Shown here: one piece after another, positions 61,216 to 64,000 of the stretch
Numbering within the stretch: the stretch's first letter is position 1
Layout: every line of letters starts with the position of its first letter
Origin: Lysinibacillus sp. ZYM-1
GTDB lineage: Bacteria; Bacillota; Bacilli; Bacillales_A; Planococcaceae
Assembly: GCF_001308875.1 (NCBI RefSeq)
Contig: NZ_KQ465119.1
Coordinates: 1-64,000 of the forward strand
Length of the DNA: 64,000 nt
Reading direction: 5' to 3'
Position numbers and translations under genes: made by a program
Notes under the pieces: model-generated
What the model saw: the letters and a program-made list of their open reading frames with translations, nothing else
What the model was told of the DNA's origin: nothing
Database searches by the model: none

Positions 61216-61770
61216 TTGCAAGAGGGAAATATGGATTTATCTAGTCAAGTAGGCATTCAATTAAGAGAGATTCGAAAAAACAAAAGGATGAGTCTTGAAG
61301 AGCTCGCAAATATTAGTAGTGTCAGTAAGCTAACGTTAGGGAAAATTGAAAGAGGGGAAACAAATCCAACGCTCAATATCCTTTGGAAAATATGTAGAGG
61401 GCTTAATATTCCACTTGTTTCTTTATTATCCTTTGAGGAAAATGTAGAGGTCCATCGTTTTGGCGCAGATTACCAATTAGCAGGACAAAATAATGACTGG
61501 TTTGTCGAACCATTATTTAGAACGAACGGAACTGAATGGTATAGAAGTTGTATTGAACCTAATAGTGAATACAGTGAGTATCACTTAGCAGGGTCCGAGG
61601 AAATTGTGCTAGTATTAAATGGTCAATTGGAAATGAAGGTAGGGGAGAAAAATCATCAATTAAACCAATGGGATGTCATTAAATTTAATGGTGAAGAGCT
61701 ACACACATACATCAATCGTTCCAACGAAAAAGTGCATTTAATGCAGTCTCTAACCTATACAACTCCATAG
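61216..61770 (+). CDS. XRE family regulator with C-terminal cupin
   Basis: This is a 184-residue protein starting at TTG 61216 (AAGGGGTGCG ahead) or ATG 61231. A helix-turn-helix of XRE type (about 12-65; SLEELANISSVSKLTLGKIE) is followed by a cupin_2 domain (about 105-180; EIVLVLNGQLEMKVGEKNHQ; WDVIKFNGEELHTYIN). Proteins of this plan sense a small metabolite with the cupin and repress an adjacent transporter or enzyme gene. The divergent CynX-type gene is the obvious target. Confidence 0.92.
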   Translation: MQEGNMDLSSQVGIQLREIRKNKRMSLEELANISSVSKLTLGKIERGETNPTLNILWKICRGLNIPLVSLLSFEENVEVHRFGADYQLAGQNNDWFVEPLFRTNGTEWYRSCIEPNSEYSEYHLAGSEEIVLVLNGQLEMKVGEKNHQLNQWDVIKFNGEELHTYINRSNEKVHLMQSLTYTTP

Positions 61771-61784
61771 TTTTTGTCTAAAAA

Positions 61785-61821
61785 AAAACGTCCTTACTTT
61801 GAACAGTAAAGGACGTTTTTC
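61785..61821. terminator. Bidirectional terminator
   Basis: Stem AAAACGTCCTTACT / AGTAAAGGACGTTTT (one bulge), A run on the left and T run on the right; ends the XRE-cupin gene and the convergent qox operon. Confidence 0.88.
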
Positions 61822-61834
61822 AATTATTTCGCTT

Positions 61835-62119
61835 CTATAGATAACCCCAAATCATACATAATAACGTCCCGAAAATGGTAACGAGCGCAATGATCAACGC
61901 ATAATAGATATTGGTATAGATTGCAGGCTTATCCTTTGTTTCACTAGCATGCATAAAGACGACTAACTGTAAGCCGGCCTGAATAAATGCTGTGACTAAA
62001 AGTATTGTCATGGTAATGGGCATTGACATATCAAAAAAATACACACATGCTGCAATGATGGTAAGGATAATCGACAGGGCAAATCCCATAACTTGTTTTA
62101 GTGGGAATAAATCACTCAT
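61835..62119 (-). CDS. qoxD: Cytochrome aa3 quinol oxidase subunit IV
   Basis: This is a 94-residue protein with three membrane helices (MGFALSIILTIIAACVYFF; ITMTILLVTAFIQAGLQLVV; IYYALIIALVTIFGTLLCMI), as in small subunit IV of heme-copper quinol oxidases. It starts one base after the qoxC stop, so it is translationally coupled. The subunit helps assembly of the complex in the cytoplasmic membrane. Closed by the bidirectional terminator. Confidence 0.9.
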   Translation of the reverse strand: MSDLFPLKQVMGFALSIILTIIAACVYFFDMSMPITMTILLVTAFIQAGLQLVVFMHASETKDKPAIYTNIYYALIIALVTIFGTLLCMIWGYL

Positions 62120-62120
62120 T

Positions 62121-62717
62121 TCAAACCATTCCTTTCAAGTAAATGAAACTGAAGATAAAGATCCAGACCACATCTAAAAAGTGCCAGTATAAAGAGAAGA
62201 TGAAAGATTTATTGGCTGTTTCAGGTGTCAACCCACGCTGAATTAGTTGGTAGACAATAAACATGCCCCAGAACACCCCAAATGTGACGTGCGCACCATG
62301 CGTCCCTAATGTTGTCAAAAGGGTTGCTGTAAAGGCACTTGTTTGTAATCCTGCACCAACATGCACATAGTGAATGAACTCATAAACTTCAAAACCAATA
62401 AATACTACACCAAGTAGTAGTGTCAAAACATAGAACGTTATCATCGCTTTCGTATAACCTTTGCGCATGGCATGTATGCCTAAGCCAATGGTAAAGCTAC
62501 TTGTTAAGAGAATAAAAGTTTCAAATAAAACAGGTGTAATTTCAAAAATGTCAGCTCCTGTAGGGCCATTTCCAGTACGATCTACCAAAACAAAGTAAGC
62601 TGCGAACAGCGTCCCAAAGAGCATGATTTCAGCACCGATAAATACCCAAAAGCCTAAAATATTCAATTGATTTTGCTGTGTACTATATTCTAAAGGAAGT
62701 GATTGATCGATTTTCAT
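62121..62717 (-). CDS. qoxC: Cytochrome aa3 quinol oxidase subunit III
   Basis: This is a 198-residue protein with five membrane helices, the bacterial quinol-oxidase form of subunit III. Marks are LGFWVFIGAEIMLFGTLFAA, FETFILLTSSFTIGLGIHAM, LGTHGAHVTFGVFWG, and LYWHFLDVVWIFIFSFIYLK at the end. It overlaps qoxB by four bases (ATGA). Helps keep the proton path and stability of the complex. Confidence 0.93.
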   Translation of the reverse strand: MKIDQSLPLEYSTQQNQLNILGFWVFIGAEIMLFGTLFAAYFVLVDRTGNGPTGADIFEITPVLFETFILLTSSFTIGLGIHAMRKGYTKAMITFYVLTLLLGVVFIGFEVYEFIHYVHVGAGLQTSAFTATLLTTLGTHGAHVTFGVFWGMFIVYQLIQRGLTPETANKSFIFSLYWHFLDVVWIFIFSFIYLKGMV

Positions 62718-64000
62718 GATTGACTACCTCGCAATTTCGATTCCGTTGCTTTCACTTTTTCGACAGAAACATAATGTCCTGGATCTTTTTCCAACGAACG
62801 GTGTGCCATACAAACAAAAATACCGATAGTTGTAACAATGGTTGGAATCCACATACCAAATACAAATGAGAAGCCCCATGCAAAGAAGATACAGCCTAAA
62901 ATGAAAGGTACACCACTGTTATTAGGCATATGAATGTTTTCATATTGCTCTGGGAACAAATCATGCTGACGATATTTTGCATCCCATAAAGCCTCTGTTG
63001 AAATCACATGCGGCACCTTTGCAAAGTTATAGTACGGCACAGGACTAGGTGTAGTCCATTCTAAAGTGCGTGCGTCCCATGGATCTGAGCCAACGTTTCT
63101 TGGAGCATAACGAATGCTGTAATAAACGTTGTAAACAATTAAGATAAAGCCAATTGTAAGGCCAATTGCACCGATAAAAGAAATCATATTCCACATACCA
63201 AAACCTGTGGATGCTGAGTAAGTGTACATACGGCGTGCTTGTCCATCTAAACCAGAGAAGAACATCGGCATAAAGGCTAGTAAGGTACTGATCGCAATAA
63301 TCCAGGCCGTTACTTTTCCTATTTTTTCATTTAACATAAAGCCAAACATTTTTGGCCAATAGTAATGTAAGCCTGCTAACATCGCAAATACAACACCTGG
63401 AATAATCACCATATGGAAGTGTGCTACTAAAAACATTGTATTATGGTATTGGTAGTCAGCTGCTGACATACCAAGCATCACGCCCGTTACGCCACCTATT
63501 GTAAACGTAGGGATAAACAACATGGAGTAAAGCATTGGCGTTGTAAAGACAATTTTTCCTTTCCACAGGGTGAATAACCAGTTAAAGATCTTTACCCCAG
63601 TCGGCACAGCAATGGCCATCGTTGTTATTGAAAAAATACTATTTGTTAAAGCGCCTTGTCCCATCGTAAAGAAATGATGGGTCCATACTAAAAACGATAG
63701 GAAGGAGATAATGACCATTGAACCGACCATCGATTTATAGCCATAGAGATTGCGTCCAGAAAAAGTAGAAATAATCTCACTGTAAAGTCCAAAGGCTGGT
63801 AATATCAGGATATAAACCTCGGGATGTCCCCATACCCAGAAGAAATTCGCCCACAGCATATCCATACCGCCGTTGGATGTTGTGAAGAAATTCGTTGCAA
63901 ATAGGCGGTCAAAAGTTCCCATGACAAGTGCTACCGTTAATACAGGAAAGGCAAAAACGATAATTACATTTGCCACGAAAGAAGACCACGTAAACATTGG
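62714..64000 (-). CDS. qoxB: Cytochrome aa3 quinol oxidase subunit I (partial, runs off the right edge)
   Basis: About 428 C-terminal residues are in the window; the N-terminal third (about 230 residues) lies beyond 64000. The copper-B histidine and cross-linked Tyr motif WGHPEVYILILP, the His pair WTHHFFTMG, and the heme-binding FLVAHFHMVIIPG are all intact, so it is a functional heme-copper oxidase core. It oxidises menaquinol, reduces oxygen to water and pumps protons. The C-terminal extension after the twelfth helix, with extra helices, is typical of quinol oxidases rather than cytochrome c oxidases. qoxA is expected upstream outside the window. Confidence 0.95.
   Translation of the reverse strand, partial: PMFTWSSFVANVIIVFAFPVLTVALVMGTFDRLFATNFFTTSNGGMDMLWANFFWVWGHPEVYILILPAFGLYSEIISTFSGRNLYGYKSMVGSMVIISFLSFLVWTHHFFTMGQGALTNSIFSITTMAIAVPTGVKIFNWLFTLWKGKIVFTTPMLYSMLFIPTFTIGGVTGVMLGMSAADYQYHNTMFLVAHFHMVIIPGVVFAMLAGLHYYWPKMFGFMLNEKIGKVTAWIIAISTLLAFMPMFFSGLDGQARRMYTYSASTGFGMWNMISFIGAIGLTIGFILIVYNVYYSIRYAPRNVGSDPWDARTLEWTTPSPVPYYNFAKVPHVISTEALWDAKYRQHDLFPEQYENIHMPNNSGVPFILGCIFFAWGFSFVFGMWIPTIVTTIGIFVCMAHRSLEKDPGHYVSVEKVKATESKLRGSQS

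Noticed and set aside
1-64000. CRISPR array, tRNA or rRNA genes, prophage block
   Set aside because: No regularly spaced repeats, no cloverleaf-like sequences with conserved TTCGA arms and no runs of phage structural genes were noticed; the two recombinases have no phage neighbours.

Overview
The window is a low-GC Firmicutes chromosome segment. A tricistronic spore germination receptor operon, T-box leaders in front of aminoacyl-tRNA synthetase genes, an aa3-type quinol oxidase and strong GGAGG ribosome binding sites point to an endospore former. The overall protein flavour suggests Lysinibacillus or a close relative; that genus call is inference. No tRNA, rRNA or CRISPR array was seen.

The left part (1-12.6 kb) is accessory in character. 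It opens with a worn IS3-family element (109-1549) whose transposase is broken by a frameshift and a nonsense codon. Next comes an operator-controlled operon for a GntR regulator, a DUF2848 protein, an MFS transporter and a nitrilase-cupin fusion (1775-5550). A second group holds a Crp-like regulator, a divergent S-adenosylhomocysteine-hydrolase-like protein and a Gfo/Idh/MocA oxidoreductase (6371-9540). Both groups lie among relics of IS3 elements and a dead DinB gene. A secreted copper-amine-oxidase-N-domain protein and a small membrane protein follow.

The middle (12.6-36.4 kb) is mostly housekeeping: an anchored FAD oxidoreductase, T-box-controlled argS, a CynX-type transporter, a trypsin-fold lipoprotein that has lost its catalytic residues, recQ, msrA, an LCP ligase, an AI-2E-family membrane protein, a cupin, an aminotransferase, a P-loop protein, a crotonase, and the ATP-grasp / alpha-E / transglutaminase operon. 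Two tyrosine recombinases lie here, one apparently catalytically dead and one intact. Two tandem tiny paralogous genes (35795-35944 and 36143-36313), each with its own promoter and terminator, form an unrecognised family.

The right part (36.4-64 kb) has a PAS-GGDEF-EAL protein with a degenerate GGDEF, a T-box-controlled eukaryote/archaeal-type proS, HAD and Dph6-like enzymes, an ArsR/AHSA1 pair with a clear double operator, and an unusual 1055-residue UvrA-like ATPase. It continues with a deletion-scarred nucleoside hydrolase, the ger operon, a GNAT acetyltransferase, a glucosaminidase joined to a two-component system, a NIPSNAP gene with a stop at codon 5, and a regulator-permease-argininosuccinate-lyase-like set. 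A second CynX transporter stands divergent to an XRE-cupin regulator, and qoxBCD runs off the right edge.

The most promising candidates for something undescribed are the UvrA-like protein with extra zinc modules, the twin micro-genes, the SAHH-like/Crp/oxidoreductase cluster and the DUF2848/nitrilase-cupin operon.
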